In this document: positions 15,069 to 21,825 of the stretch, piece after piece | How the letters are laid out: the number at the start of each line of letters is the position of its first letter | Position numbering within the stretch: the first letter of the stretch is position 1 | Source: Thermoproteaceae archaeon | GTDB lineage: Archaea; Thermoproteota; Thermoprotei; Thermoproteales; Thermoproteaceae | Assembly: GCA_020833025.1 (NCBI GenBank) | Contig: JAJHRB010000003.1 | Location: 1 to 42,980, forward strand | Length of the DNA: 42,980 bases | Reading direction: 5' to 3' | Made by a program: the position numbers and the translations under genes | The notes under the pieces: model-generated | What the model saw: the letters and a program-made list of their open reading frames with translations, nothing else | Databases searched by the model: none | What the model was told of the DNA's origin: nothing

Positions 15069-15724
15069 GGCCGTACGTCTATCTCGTCTCAGCAATGACA
15101 GTTGACGGCAGGATTGCGAGCAAGACGGGATACTCGCGGCTCTCGTGCCCGCACGACTTGAGGAGGCTTCACGAAATGCGGGCGAGAGTCGACGCCGTGA
15201 TAATCGGCGCGAACACCGCCATTATCGACAACCCGAGGCTCACCGTGAGGCACGCACCGGGGAGGAATCCAGCGCGCGTGCTTATAGACGGCGCGCTGAG
15301 GGTCCCGACGGCGCTGCGGCTCTTCGACTCGTCAGCGCCTACAATTGTCTTCACCACAAGGCGCGCGCCCGAGGAGAGGGTGAGAGAGCTGAGAGGGCGG
15401 GGGGTCGAGGTCGTAATTGCCGGCGACGAGCTCGTGGACCCGCGCCATGTCCTCCGCGAGCTCTACGCGCGCGGCATGAGGAGCGTGATGGTAGAGGGGG
15501 GCGGGAGGACGAACTGGGAGTTCCTGAGCAGGTGTCTCGTCGACGAGATCGTGGTGACCGTAACGCCGTACGTGCTCGGCCGCGGGGTCTCCCTAGTCGA
15601 GGGCGACGGGTACCCGACCGTCGGCGACGCGCCTTTCTCGCTGGAGCTCCTGTCGGTAGTGCTGTGCGAGTGCGGCGGCGAGGCCGTGCTCACGTACAGA
15701 GTCAGATGCAGGGAGGGGGCGTGA
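15065..15724 (+). CDS. arfC: 2,5-diamino-6-ribosylaminopyrimidinone 5'-phosphate reductase
   Basis: The 219-aa protein is a RibD-C/RIB7-type NAD(P)H reductase that converts the ribosyl side chain to ribityl, the archaeal order of riboflavin synthesis. The family pattern is clear: YVYLVSAMTVDGRIA at the N-terminus, DAVIIGANTAI, NPRLTVR, VMVEGGGRTNWEFL and DEIVVTVTPYVLGRG. ATG 15065 overlaps the arfA stop (ATGA). The longer track ORF (14843-15724) adds shadow sequence. Its stop overlaps the ribB start as GTGA, so arfA-arfC-ribB is a tightly coupled operon. Confidence 0.88.
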   Translation: MRPYVYLVSAMTVDGRIASKTGYSRLSCPHDLRRLHEMRARVDAVIIGANTAIIDNPRLTVRHAPGRNPARVLIDGALRVPTALRLFDSSAPTIVFTTRRAPEERVRELRGRGVEVVIAGDELVDPRHVLRELYARGMRSVMVEGGGRTNWEFLSRCLVDEIVVTVTPYVLGRGVSLVEGDGYPTVGDAPFSLELLSVVLCECGGEAVLTYRVRCREGA

Positions 15725-16377
15725 GCGCGGTGCGCGAGGCGGTGAGGGCGCTGAGGGAGGGCAGGCTAGTAATGCTGTACGACGGCGACGAGAGGGAGGC
15801 GGAAGTGGACTTCGTCGTGAGGGCAGACGCGGTGACGCCGGGTCTCGTCCGCTGGCTGAGGAAGAACGCTGGAGGCCTTCTGTGCTTTGCCACGACGAGG
15901 GAGGTCGGCAGGGCGCTCGGTCTCGAGCTCCTCAGCGAGGTCTACAGCAGGAGAGGGTTCAAGACGAGGGCGCCGTACGGCGACGACCCGGCATTCATGG
16001 GATACGTGAACCACGCAGGGGTGAGGACGGGGGTCAGAGACGCCGACAAGGCGCTGACGATCAGAGAGCTCGCGAGAGTAGTGGGGCTGGCCTTGAGGGA
16101 CCCGGAGGCCGCGCGCCGCGAGTTTGCCGAGAACTTCTACATGCCGGGCCACGTACCGGTGCTCGGCGGGCGCGTCGGCGAGCGGTGGGGGCACACGGAG
16201 CTTTCGCTCACGCTGGCCGGGATGGCGGGGCTCCCGCCGGCGCTTGCGATTATAGAGGTGCTGGGGGACTACACCGAGGCAATGCCGCTTGCCGACGCGA
16301 GAGAGCTGGCGTCGAGCCTCGGCGTGCCGCTAGTCACGGCCTGGGAGATCCGGGCGCTGCCAGGCAGGCAGCTTTAA
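15721..16377 (+). CDS. ribB: 3,4-dihydroxy-2-butanone 4-phosphate synthase
   Basis: The 218-aa protein makes the four-carbon unit of riboflavin from ribulose 5-phosphate. Family motifs are VMLYDGDEREAEVDFV (acidic Mg ligands), LLCFATT, a short insert, NHAGVRTGVRDADKA, MPGHVPVLGG with its His, and GHTELSLTLAGMAG. Two starts are possible: ATG 15706 and GTG 15721. I choose GTG 15721 because it overlaps the arfC stop as GTGA, matching the coupling in this operon, and is preceded by a purine-rich GGGAGGGGG that can act as a Shine-Dalgarno site. The 3' end carries the TATA box of the downstream sRNA. Confidence 0.85.
   Translation: MSAVREAVRALREGRLVMLYDGDEREAEVDFVVRADAVTPGLVRWLRKNAGGLLCFATTREVGRALGLELLSEVYSRRGFKTRAPYGDDPAFMGYVNHAGVRTGVRDADKALTIRELARVVGLALRDPEAARREFAENFYMPGHVPVLGGRVGERWGHTELSLTLAGMAGLPPALAIIEVLGDYTEAMPLADARELASSLGVPLVTAWEIRALPGRQL
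16369..16377 (+). promoter_or_regulatory. TATA box of the box C/D sRNA, inside the ribB end
   Basis: AGCTTTAAT overlaps the ribB stop codon. Its centre is about 25 nt before 16397, three bases before the sRNA C box, the expected position for a start site. Confidence 0.5.
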
Positions 16378-16396
16378 TGCGGCGGGCGTCGTGGCG

Positions 16397-16453
16397 GTTG
16401 TGATGACATATCCCCTTGCCGACGCTAGATGACGCTCGCCCCTCAGCTGACGG
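16397..16453 (+). ncRNA. box C/D guide sRNA candidate
   Basis: All four boxes occur in order with canonical archaeal spacing. They are C box GTGATGA (16400-16406), a 12-nt guide, D' box CCGA (16419-16422), a 3-nt spacer, C' box TAGATGA (16426-16432), a 14-nt guide and D box CTGA (16447-16450). The TATA box in the ribB end fits a start a few bases before box C. Such sRNAs guide 2'-O-methylation of rRNA or tRNA at the fifth base upstream of D or D'. The guides CATATCCCCTTG and CGCTCGCCCCTCAG would pair with CAAGGGGATATG and CTGAGGGGCGAGCG; I cannot check these against the rRNA. Confidence 0.7.
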
Positions 16454-17149
16454 CGCCTGCCCGCCACTCTACATCTTGACCGCGCGCCTTGCAGGCCCTC
16501 ATTTAGCGCCACACCGACGAGGATGCCCAGCGGTCAGCTGCCCGGAGGCGCACTGCCGAGCGGTGACGAGCCCAGGCCCGGCTAGCCCCTCGGCCCCGCC
16601 TCCACCCTCACTCTCTAGGGTCTCTGCTCAAGCAGCGCTTGGCCGTGCGACAGTCTCCTGCCCCCTGAGGCTGCGGAGCAGCCACGCCACAGCCTGCGGC
16701 TTCTGTTACTTAAAGCCGGCCAGTCCAGGCGTGCTCGCGCCTCTGAGCAGGCAGTGGCAGAGGCTCCCGAGATGGAGGCGCCTTCATATTGATGCCTGCT
16801 ACACTCCTCATGCTCTGCCGCGAGCCAGGCACTCCCGCTCGCATGGAGATTTTTGGTCGGGCAGTTTCGCGAGAATCCTGAGGGTCGCATTTTCAGGTAT
16901 CGCGCAACTGCAAGCCGCAGCGCTGGCCGCGCGGGGAGCGGCGTCATGTCGTAACGGAGCGCGCGCTTGCTGCTCCGGCTTGAAACGCCTTCCAGTGATC
17001 GGCAAGCGCGTCGGCAGTGCAGCCGCGCGGTCTCCGGGCAGCTTGTGGACTGCATTTGGGCCGACCGCCGGAACTTTCCGGCTCACTCTCGGACAAAGCG
17101 CGCCGTCCTTAGAGGCACTGCTTTACAGAGTTGAGGTTCGGCGGATAGT
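16454..17149. other. about 700 bp without a recognised gene
   Basis: Track ORFs cover this stretch on both strands (16416-17189 plus, 16615-17055 minus), but their products are Ser/Arg/Cys/Leu-rich and show no motif, as expected of open frames in GC-rich noncoding DNA. A TATA-like TTACTTAAAG near 16704 could start a transcript on either strand. It may be an RNA-only region or a decayed gene; I see nothing I can name. Confidence 0.4.
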
Positions 17150-17152
17150 TGG

Positions 17153-17269
17153 CGCCCCGGCCGGGATTTTTAGGCGGGTTCTCCCCTGAACCCGGGTCAC
17201 GGGCTCGACAGGCCCGCCTCAGGGTGGGCCAGCCACCTCACCATCCTGGCCGGACTAGACTACCGGGGC
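17153..17269 (-). tRNA. tRNA-Asp(GTC) with two introns
   Basis: Read on the minus strand, GCCCCGG (17269-17263) pairs perfectly with CCGGGGC (17160-17154), followed by discriminator G and an encoded CCA (17152-17150). The anticodon arm is CGGGC-CTGTCGA-GCCCG, anticodon GTC. Intron 1 (17218-17242, 25 nt) lies between the D arm and the anticodon stem; CAGG before it pairs with CCTG inside it, and bulges ATG and AGG give a bulge-helix-bulge fold. Intron 2 (17170-17187, 18 nt) splits the T loop; its removal restores CCGGG-TTCAAAT-CCCGG. The spliced tRNA has 74 nt and every arm pairs. Multiple non-canonical tRNA introns are known in Thermoproteales. Confidence 0.9.
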
Positions 17270-17290
17270 CTGCGGCCTCACTCTTTAGAG

Positions 17291-17298
17291 TTTATAAG
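17291..17298 (-). promoter_or_regulatory. TATA box of tRNA-Asp
   Basis: On the minus strand CTTATAAA is centred about 25 nt before the tRNA 5' end at 17269, the standard distance for a transcript starting at or near the mature end. Confidence 0.6.
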
Positions 17299-17397
17299 AA
17301 TTTTTCCCGCGACAGAGTTCTTGCAGGATTTCCCAACTGCTTAAGAGGTGCCGGGCTGGGGCTCGGCCAGCGCGCCGGCATTACGTACAGGAGCGTG

Positions 17398-17413
17398 AAT
17401 AATAAAATATATC
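17398..17413 (+). promoter_or_regulatory. TATA box for gap
   Basis: AATAATAAAATATATC is the most AT-rich block in the region. With its centre near 17407 the start site should be about 17430-17433, inside the palindrome that abuts the gap ATG. Confidence 0.65.
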
Positions 17414-17419
17414 ATGGAG

Positions 17420-17436
17420 GTGCGCCTTTAGCGCAC
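17420..17436 (+). promoter_or_regulatory. perfect palindrome at the gap start site (operator candidate)
   Basis: GTGCGC-CTTTA-GCGCAC is a perfect 6-bp inverted repeat with a 5-nt centre, ending directly at the gap ATG (17437) and lying over the expected transcription start. At this position it is more likely a DNA operator for a dimeric repressor than an RNA hairpin. A GGAGGTG just upstream (17417-17423) would be removed if the mRNA is leaderless. Confidence 0.5.
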
Positions 17437-18489
17437 ATGATAAGAGTCGGCGTTGTCGGCTACGGGACGATAGGCAAGCGCGTGGCCGACGCAATAGCGG
17501 CACAGGACGACATGAAGATAGTCGGCGTGCTGAAGACCAAGCCGGACTACGGCGCGATGCTTGCGCTGCGCCGGGGCTTCCCGGTCTACACACTGCCAGA
17601 GAGAGTTGACGAGTTCAGGAAGGCAGGGGTGGAGCCTGCCGGCACCATAGAGGACTTGATAAAGGCTTCTGACGTGATAGTCGACGCGTCGCCCGAGGAC
17701 GTGGGGCGCGAGAACAAGGAGAAGTACTACCAGAAGTACGGCAAGCCGGTGATATTCCAGGGCGGCGAGGAGGCCGACGTCGCGGAGGTCAGCTTCAACG
17801 CGCTGGCCAATTACGAGGAGGCCAGGGGGAGGCGTTACGTGAGGGTCGTGAGCTGCAACACGACAGGCATAATCCGGGCGCTCACCGCGCTCAGGCTCAA
17901 CGGCATTGGCGTGAGGAAGGCCAGGGTCTTTATAGTCAGGAGAGGGGCGGATCCGAAGGAGTTCAAGAGAGGGCCCATCAATGACGTCGTGCCGAACCCC
18001 GTCACGGTGCCGAGCCACCACGGGCCTGACGTTAAGACTGTGCTGAGGGATGTTGATATTGTAACCGTGGCCGTTGCCGTTCCCGTAACGATAATGCACA
18101 TGCACATGGCTTACTTTGAGCTCGACTCGCCTCACTCGAGAGATGCAGTCATAGAGGCAATAGCCAGAACGCCGCGCGTGTACATAGCAGAGGCAGGCCG
18201 CGGGCTGCAGAGTCTCGCGCAGATTATAGAGCTTGCCAGAGATCTCGGCAGGGCCCGCGGCGACTTCCCGGAGATTGCCGTGTTCGGGGACTCGATAACC
18301 GTCAGCGGCAGCGAGCTCTACATGATGTACGGAGTCCACCAGGAGTCGATAGTCGTTCCAGAGAACGTCGATGCGGTCAGGGCAGTTCTCGGCGCGCTGC
18401 CTAAGTGGGCCTCGATAGAGAAGACGGACAGGTCGCTCGGGCTGCTCGCGGAGGGCAAGAGGTACGGGCAGCTGGCGCCCCGGCCGTAA
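17437..18489 (+). CDS. gap: archaeal NAD(P)-dependent glyceraldehyde-3-phosphate dehydrogenase
   Basis: The 350-aa protein is the archaeal (type II) phosphorylating GAPDH, interconverting glyceraldehyde 3-phosphate and 1,3-bisphosphoglycerate, mainly for gluconeogenesis in hyperthermophilic crenarchaea. It has the N-terminal Rossmann motif [17 protein letters not shown], the catalytic SCNTTG with C140, the His-rich region [10 protein letters not shown] and the usual family length. The track ORF begins 96 codons upstream within noncoding DNA, so ATG 17437 is the start. The control region holds a strong TATA box and a palindrome at the start site. The usp gene follows, its TATA box overlapping the gap end. 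Confidence 0.95.
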   Translation: MIRVGVVGYGTIGKRVADAIAAQDDMKIVGVLKTKPDYGAMLALRRGFPVYTLPERVDEFRKAGVEPAGTIEDLIKASDVIVDASPEDVGRENKEKYYQKYGKPVIFQGGEEADVAEVSFNALANYEEARGRRYVRVVSCNTTGIIRALTALRLNGIGVRKARVFIVRRGADPKEFKRGPINDVVPNPVTVPSHHGPDVKTVLRDVDIVTVAVAVPVTIMHMHMAYFELDSPHSRDAVIEAIARTPRVYIAEAGRGLQSLAQIIELARDLGRARGDFPEIAVFGDSITVSGSELYMMYGVHQESIVVPENVDAVRAVLGALPKWASIEKTDRSLGLLAEGKRYGQLAPRP

Positions 18490-18490
18490 G

Positions 18491-18498
18491 TTTTATAG
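18491..18498 (+). promoter_or_regulatory. TATA box for the stress-protein gene
   Basis: TTTTATAG begins directly after the gap stop codon and is centred about 25 nt before GTG 18519. Confidence 0.55.
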
Positions 18499-18518
18499 AG
18501 GCGTCCTGCAGAATACAC

Positions 18519-18944
18519 GTGCGCGAGGAGCCATTTTACGAGCTCGCGTACCGCTTCAGGAGGATACTAGTGCCGGTATGCCAGCTAGGCGCCGCGAGGC
18601 TCAGGGAGCTGCTCAGCGTTGCTGCAGACTTCGGCGAGAGGTACGGGGCCAGCGCGGTGTTCCTCTACGTGACGCAGAGCGAGAGCGATCCCTCAATTGA
18701 GGAGCTGAAGAGGGCAATCGGCGAGTACATGAGCAAGCGGGGGGTCAAGCACGAGTTCAAGATCAGGAAGCTCGGCGAGGGGGAGACCGTGGCCTCAGAA
18801 ATTGTAAAGGAGCTGTCGGAGGGCGGCTACGACATGGTGATCCTCGCGTCGCGCGGCTACTACGGCGCGTCGGCGCTGCTGTACAGCAGCACGTCCGTAG
18901 CCGTGGCCATTGCAGCGAACACGTCAGTTTTAATCCTGAGATAG
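18519..18944 (+). CDS. universal stress protein family protein
   Basis: The 141-aa protein has the USP fold: strand RRILVPVC, helix with two Arg/Glu-rich turns, FLYVTQSE, then the late ATP-loop-like region DMVILASRGYYGASALLYSSTSVAVAIAANTSVLILR. The G-2X-G-9X-G(S/T) nucleotide motif is only partly preserved, so ATP binding is uncertain. The track start 18405 lies within gap; GTG 18519 is placed by its TATA box. It lies 8 nt before queD on the same strand and the two are probably co-transcribed. Confidence 0.8.
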   Translation: MREEPFYELAYRFRRILVPVCQLGAARLRELLSVAADFGERYGASAVFLYVTQSESDPSIEELKRAIGEYMSKRGVKHEFKIRKLGEGETVASEIVKELSEGGYDMVILASRGYYGASALLYSSTSVAVAIAANTSVLILR

Positions 18945-18952
18945 AGCCGCGC

Positions 18953-19330
18953 GTGGGCGCGCAGACGCTCAGAGTCGGGACCAGGGCTTGCATTTCGGCC
19001 GCGCACTACATAAAGAATTACGCAGGCAAGTGCGCCGGCCTCCACGGCCACAACTACGTGGTTGAGGCTATCGTCGAGGGGCGCCCTGACGAGCGGGGCA
19101 TGGTCGTCGACTTCGTCGAGCTCAAGAGACTGCTCGCCGAGGTGCTCAGCGCGTACGACCACAAGGTGCTGAACGACGTGCTCGGGACGCAGAATGCAAC
19201 AGCAGAGGCGCTGGCGCTAGACATTGCGAGGAGGCTCAGGGAGAGGCTACCAGAGGGTCTGCGCCTGAGGCTCGTGAGAGTCTACGAGACGCAAGACACG
19301 TGGGTCGAGGTGCAGGAGAGCCCGGAATGA
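18953..19330 (+). CDS. queD: 6-carboxytetrahydropterin synthase / PTPS-family protein
   Basis: The 125-aa protein has the QueD/PTPS zinc ligands H18, H31 and H33 and the motif CAGLHGHNY, in which the catalytic Cys sits four residues before the HGH, as in QueD. Later come VVDFVELKRLL, a conserved DHKVLNDV and, near the C-terminus, VRVYETQDTWVEV with the substrate Glu. QueD makes the pterin precursor of the 7-deazaguanine of archaeosine tRNA; a 6-pyruvoyl-tetrahydropterin role is less likely. QueC, QueE and the archaeosine transglycosylase are not in the window. Start GTG 18953 follows the stress-protein stop by 8 nt. Confidence 0.85.
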   Translation: MGAQTLRVGTRACISAAHYIKNYAGKCAGLHGHNYVVEAIVEGRPDERGMVVDFVELKRLLAEVLSAYDHKVLNDVLGTQNATAEALALDIARRLRERLPEGLRLRLVRVYETQDTWVEVQESPE

Positions 19331-19417
19331 GCCCGGCGAGCTGGAAGTTCCGGCGTACTCCCCGCGACGCAGAACCTCTGCGGGTAGACCCTGGGGCGCC
19401 GAGTACTGCGCGCCGGT

Positions 19418-19501
19418 CATTTAAACGGCCGGCATGAGCCTAGCACGCGGCGGCCCCCTGACGCGCGGGGGCCGCGCCTGCCTGCAGCGTGCCTCTCTTT
19501 T
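19418..19501 (+). ncRNA. possible small structured RNA with its own TATA box and T-run end
   Basis: CATTTAAAC (19417-19425) looks like a TATA box; about 25 nt later begins GCGGCCCCC (19450-19458), which pairs perfectly with GGGGGCCGC (19467-19475) across an 8-nt loop. CTCTCTTTT ends the unit near 19501, like an archaeal terminator. No ORF fits. The evidence is only structural and positional, and the last T-run may instead be part of a second TATA-like box, TTTTAAAAG. Confidence 0.35.
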
Positions 19502-19591
19502 AAAAGTGCGGTGCCGTGAGCTGCAGCGCAGTGAAGAGCCGGTGGCCGGCCATGCGCGCGACGGCACTCTCGGCAGGTCCGGAGCGCGCGA

Positions 19592-19647
19592 TAAGGTGAT
19601 GACCCAGGCTGTGCCGACGCGTGAGGTGAACGACCTCCGCTGAGCGG
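19592..19647 (+). ncRNA. second box C/D guide sRNA candidate
   Basis: C box GTGATGA (19596-19602), 11-nt guide, D' CCGA (19614-19617), 3-nt spacer, a poor C' GTGAGGT (19621-19627), 12-nt guide and D box CTGA (19640-19643) have the right order and spacing. It shares CCGACGC at D' with the sRNA at 16400. No TATA box lies at the expected distance, so it is weaker than the first. Guides are CCCAGGCTGTG and GAACGACCTCCG. Confidence 0.45.
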
Positions 19648-19652
19648 CAAAG

Positions 19653-19663
19653 CTAAATTAATA
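19653..19663 (+). promoter_or_regulatory. TATA box for the secreted S16 protease gene
   Basis: CTAAATTAATA is centred about 25 nt before ATG 19683. Confidence 0.6.
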
Positions 19664-19682
19664 ACGCGCGCAACAAGCCTGC

Positions 19683-21353
19683 ATGGCGCCCAGCGCAAGG
19701 GCCGCGCTCGTGCTGATCGCGCTTGCCCTGGCCGCCACAGTCCCCGCCGCAGTCTGGCAGGTACAGGTCGTTAAGACAGCCACCGCAGTCATAAATGCGC
19801 TTGCTGTCGGGCCGCAGGGCGGCGCCGTCTTGCCCATTGTCGTGACGGTCATCACGCCGGGGGACGGGCACGCGTACGTTGCCGGAGTGCCCGAGACGGG
19901 GCAGGGCTTCGGGCCCTCGGCTCAGATCGCGCTGTACGTCGCGGCGAGGCTCTCCGGCGCGCACTACAAGAACTACACCGCGCTGCTGAGAGTGATGTCG
20001 AGCGAGGTCCAGGTCGGGGGGCCGTCGGCCAGTGGCTACGTCGCGGCGGCGCTCTTCGCGCTCATGAACGGGCTCCCGCTAAGGAACACCACGGCTCTGA
20101 CGGGAATAATACTGCCCGACGGGCTTATAGGGCCGGTCGGCGGCGTCCAGCAGAAAGTCGAGGCGGCGGCGCGACACGGCATCAGCACGGTGCTCGTGCC
20201 GCTGGGAGAGGCGCCGCGATTCGGCGCGGGGGCCAGAGTAGTCGAGGTCGGGACGGTTGAGGAGGCAATTTACTACCTGACCGGCGTCAAGGTTGAGCCG
20301 GCGCGGCGGGGCGAGGTAGACGAGAGCGCGTTCCGCGAGATCTCGAGAGATCTGTTCTACGCCGTCTACGAGATTTACAACGAGACTGTCAGGGGCGACT
20401 ACGTGGACAGAGGCGAGATAGCCAGATTAAAGTCGCGGGGAATGTACTACACGGCTGCATCCTTGCTGTACCAGGGAATAGCCAAGTACCTCAGCGACGT
20501 AGTCAGCTGGTCCTGGGGCTCCTACAGGGCACTCTACTCGAGGGCGTTAAGCACGGCCAGAGAGGCCGAGTCGGAGCTCTCGCGGATCCCCGTTACGGTT
20601 AATAACGTCGATCTCGTAATTGCGAGCTACTCGCGCGTGTACGAGGTGTACATAAGGGCGAACTCAACATCGCCGCAGCCGCACTTGATGTACGCCAGAG
20701 CCATTACCCTCAAGCCGTGGATTGATGAGGCGCGCAGGATGGCCCGCGGGCGCGTGATAGACGAGCGCGAGCTCTCCGAGATCGCGAGGATGTACCTGGA
20801 TTACGCCAAGGCAATGCACGCGTACCTCGAGACGACATACGGCGCAGTGAGCGGCGAGCTCAGCGAGTCGCTGAGCACGGCCGTGCAGGTGGCCGAGAGG
20901 CTTTACGCCAGCGGTCACTATCTGGCCTCGATAGCTAACTCAATAGACGTGATAGCTATGTCTGCGGCGGCTCTAATGTCGCCGGCCTCTGAAAAATATC
21001 TCGCCATTGCCAGAGACCGGGCTCTGGAGAACATGGGGCGGGCCTCTCAGTGCGGTTACACGAACACGCTCCCCCTTAGCTATTTACAGTTCGGGGACTA
21101 CTTCTCCGGCGCGGGGCGGCGCTCCGAGGCGCTGACTTACTACATCACGGCGTCCATTTACTCCACGGCGTTCGGGGATATAGTGTGCAGGGAGGGCTCG
21201 CAGGTAGTGCTGCAGGAGATGCCGGAGCCGGCAGCGCGCGAGAGCGCGGCGCATCGCGGCGTGGTGCGTGCGGGGGAGGGCTCGTGGGCGCCGCTCCTCG
21301 TGGCAGTGCCGCTGGCTGCGCTGATAGTTCTGCTGTTGTTGCTCAAACGATAA
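19683..21353 (+). CDS. membrane-anchored extracytoplasmic S16 (Lon-type) serine protease
   Basis: The 556-aa protein has an N-terminal signal or anchor segment (about 6-24), a Lon-type S16 protease domain (about 25-205), a long helical region (about 215-500) and a C-terminal membrane span (about 535-553) followed by KR. The catalytic pair is present: Ser115 in GGPSASGYVA and Lys158 in GPVGGVQQKVEAA. No AAA+ domain is present, unlike LonB. The topology puts the protease outside the cytoplasm, like archaeal S16 relatives without ATPase. The helical part, rich in Tyr/Ala/Arg, may recognise substrates or stalk the domain. A role in surface-protein processing is a guess. It overlaps the convergent small membrane gene by 11 bp. 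Confidence 0.8.
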   Translation: MAPSARAALVLIALALAATVPAAVWQVQVVKTATAVINALAVGPQGGAVLPIVVTVITPGDGHAYVAGVPETGQGFGPSAQIALYVAARLSGAHYKNYTALLRVMSSEVQVGGPSASGYVAAALFALMNGLPLRNTTALTGIILPDGLIGPVGGVQQKVEAAARHGISTVLVPLGEAPRFGAGARVVEVGTVEEAIYYLTGVKVEPARRGEVDESAFREISRDLFYAVYEIYNETVRGDYVDRGEIARLKSRGMYYTAASLLYQGIAKYLSDVVSWSWGSYRALYSRALSTAREAESELSRIPVTVNNVDLVIASYSRVYEVYIRANSTSPQPHLMYARAITLKPWIDEARRMARGRVIDERELSEIARMYLDYAKAMHAYLETTYGAVSGELSESLSTAVQVAERLYASGHYLASIANSIDVIAMSAAALMSPASEKYLAIARDRALENMGRASQCGYTNTLPLSYLQFGDYFSGAGRRSEALTYYITASIYSTAFGDIVCREGSQVVLQEMPEPAARESAAHRGVVRAGEGSWAPLLVAVPLAALIVLLLLLKR

Positions 21354-21639
21354 TTACCTCGCTCCCTCCAGCGCGCCTGCCCCTCTTTCTCTTTCCTCTG
21401 CGCCCCGGGAGTAATAGCAGCGCCGCGAGCGCAAGCGGCGTCAAGTACTCCCAGTACGGGGCGTAGACGTAAAAGAGCGAGATAATTTTCTCTGTAACGT
21501 CGCCGCTCACCGTCGCAACAGGCACGAGCACCAACACGAGCCCGGCCACTGCAAGCGCCGCCAGCGCTCTATCGCGTACCCTCCTCAGCGCCAGGGAGGT
21601 TATAACAGCGATGGTTATTATGGCCGCGAGCTCTAGCAT
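21343..21639 (-). CDS. small three-span membrane protein
   Basis: The 98-aa product has hydrophobic segments near 4-18, 27-44 and 64-78 and a very basic tail (GRRGKRKRGRR). No motif recognised. ATG 21639 lies about 24 nt from a minus-strand TATA box (TATAATAAT, 21659-21668), so it is probably a real, independently transcribed gene. Its end overlaps the protease gene by 11 bp tail to tail. Confidence 0.55.
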   Translation of the reverse strand: MLELAAIITIAVITSLALRRVRDRALAALAVAGLVLVLVPVATVSGDVTEKIISLFYVYAPYWEYLTPLALAALLLLPGRRGKRKRGRRAGGSEVIIV

Positions 21640-21658
21640 TGCGCCTGCCTGTAAACGG

Positions 21659-21668
21659 ATTATTATAC
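21659..21668 (-). promoter_or_regulatory. TATA box for the 21639 membrane-protein gene
   Basis: TATAATAAT on the minus strand, about 24 nt before ATG 21639. A second AT block, AAGTATATATTT at 21690-21701, has no clear gene at the right distance and may serve an unrecognised short transcript. Confidence 0.5.
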
Positions 21669-21790
21669 TCAGAAGTTATTTTCAGCGTCAAGTATATATT
21701 TCCTGCCGCCGCCCGCGCGGCCAGATCGCCATGGCTCCTGTCAGCGCACTCCCGGCGGACATCTCACGCCCGCGCCTCACAACGCCGCGG

Positions 21791-21803
21791 GCATAAAATA
21801 ACG
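21791..21803 (+). promoter_or_regulatory. TATA box for the COG2100-like radical SAM gene
   Basis: GCATAAAATAACG is centred about 28 nt before GTG 21826. Confidence 0.55.
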
Positions 21804-21825
21804 AGCGAGCAGTGCGGGACCTCAC

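Noticed and set aside
16416-17189. 257-aa plus-strand ORF and 146-aa minus-strand ORF in the long gap
   Set aside because: Compositions are Ser/Arg/Cys/Leu-biased without domains, the plus ORF starts inside the sRNA and runs into the tRNA, and no TATA box fits its start.
17414-17431. Five-codon upstream ORF (ATG GAG GTG CGC CTT TAG) before gap
   Set aside because: The expected transcription start lies inside or after it, so it is probably not transcribed.
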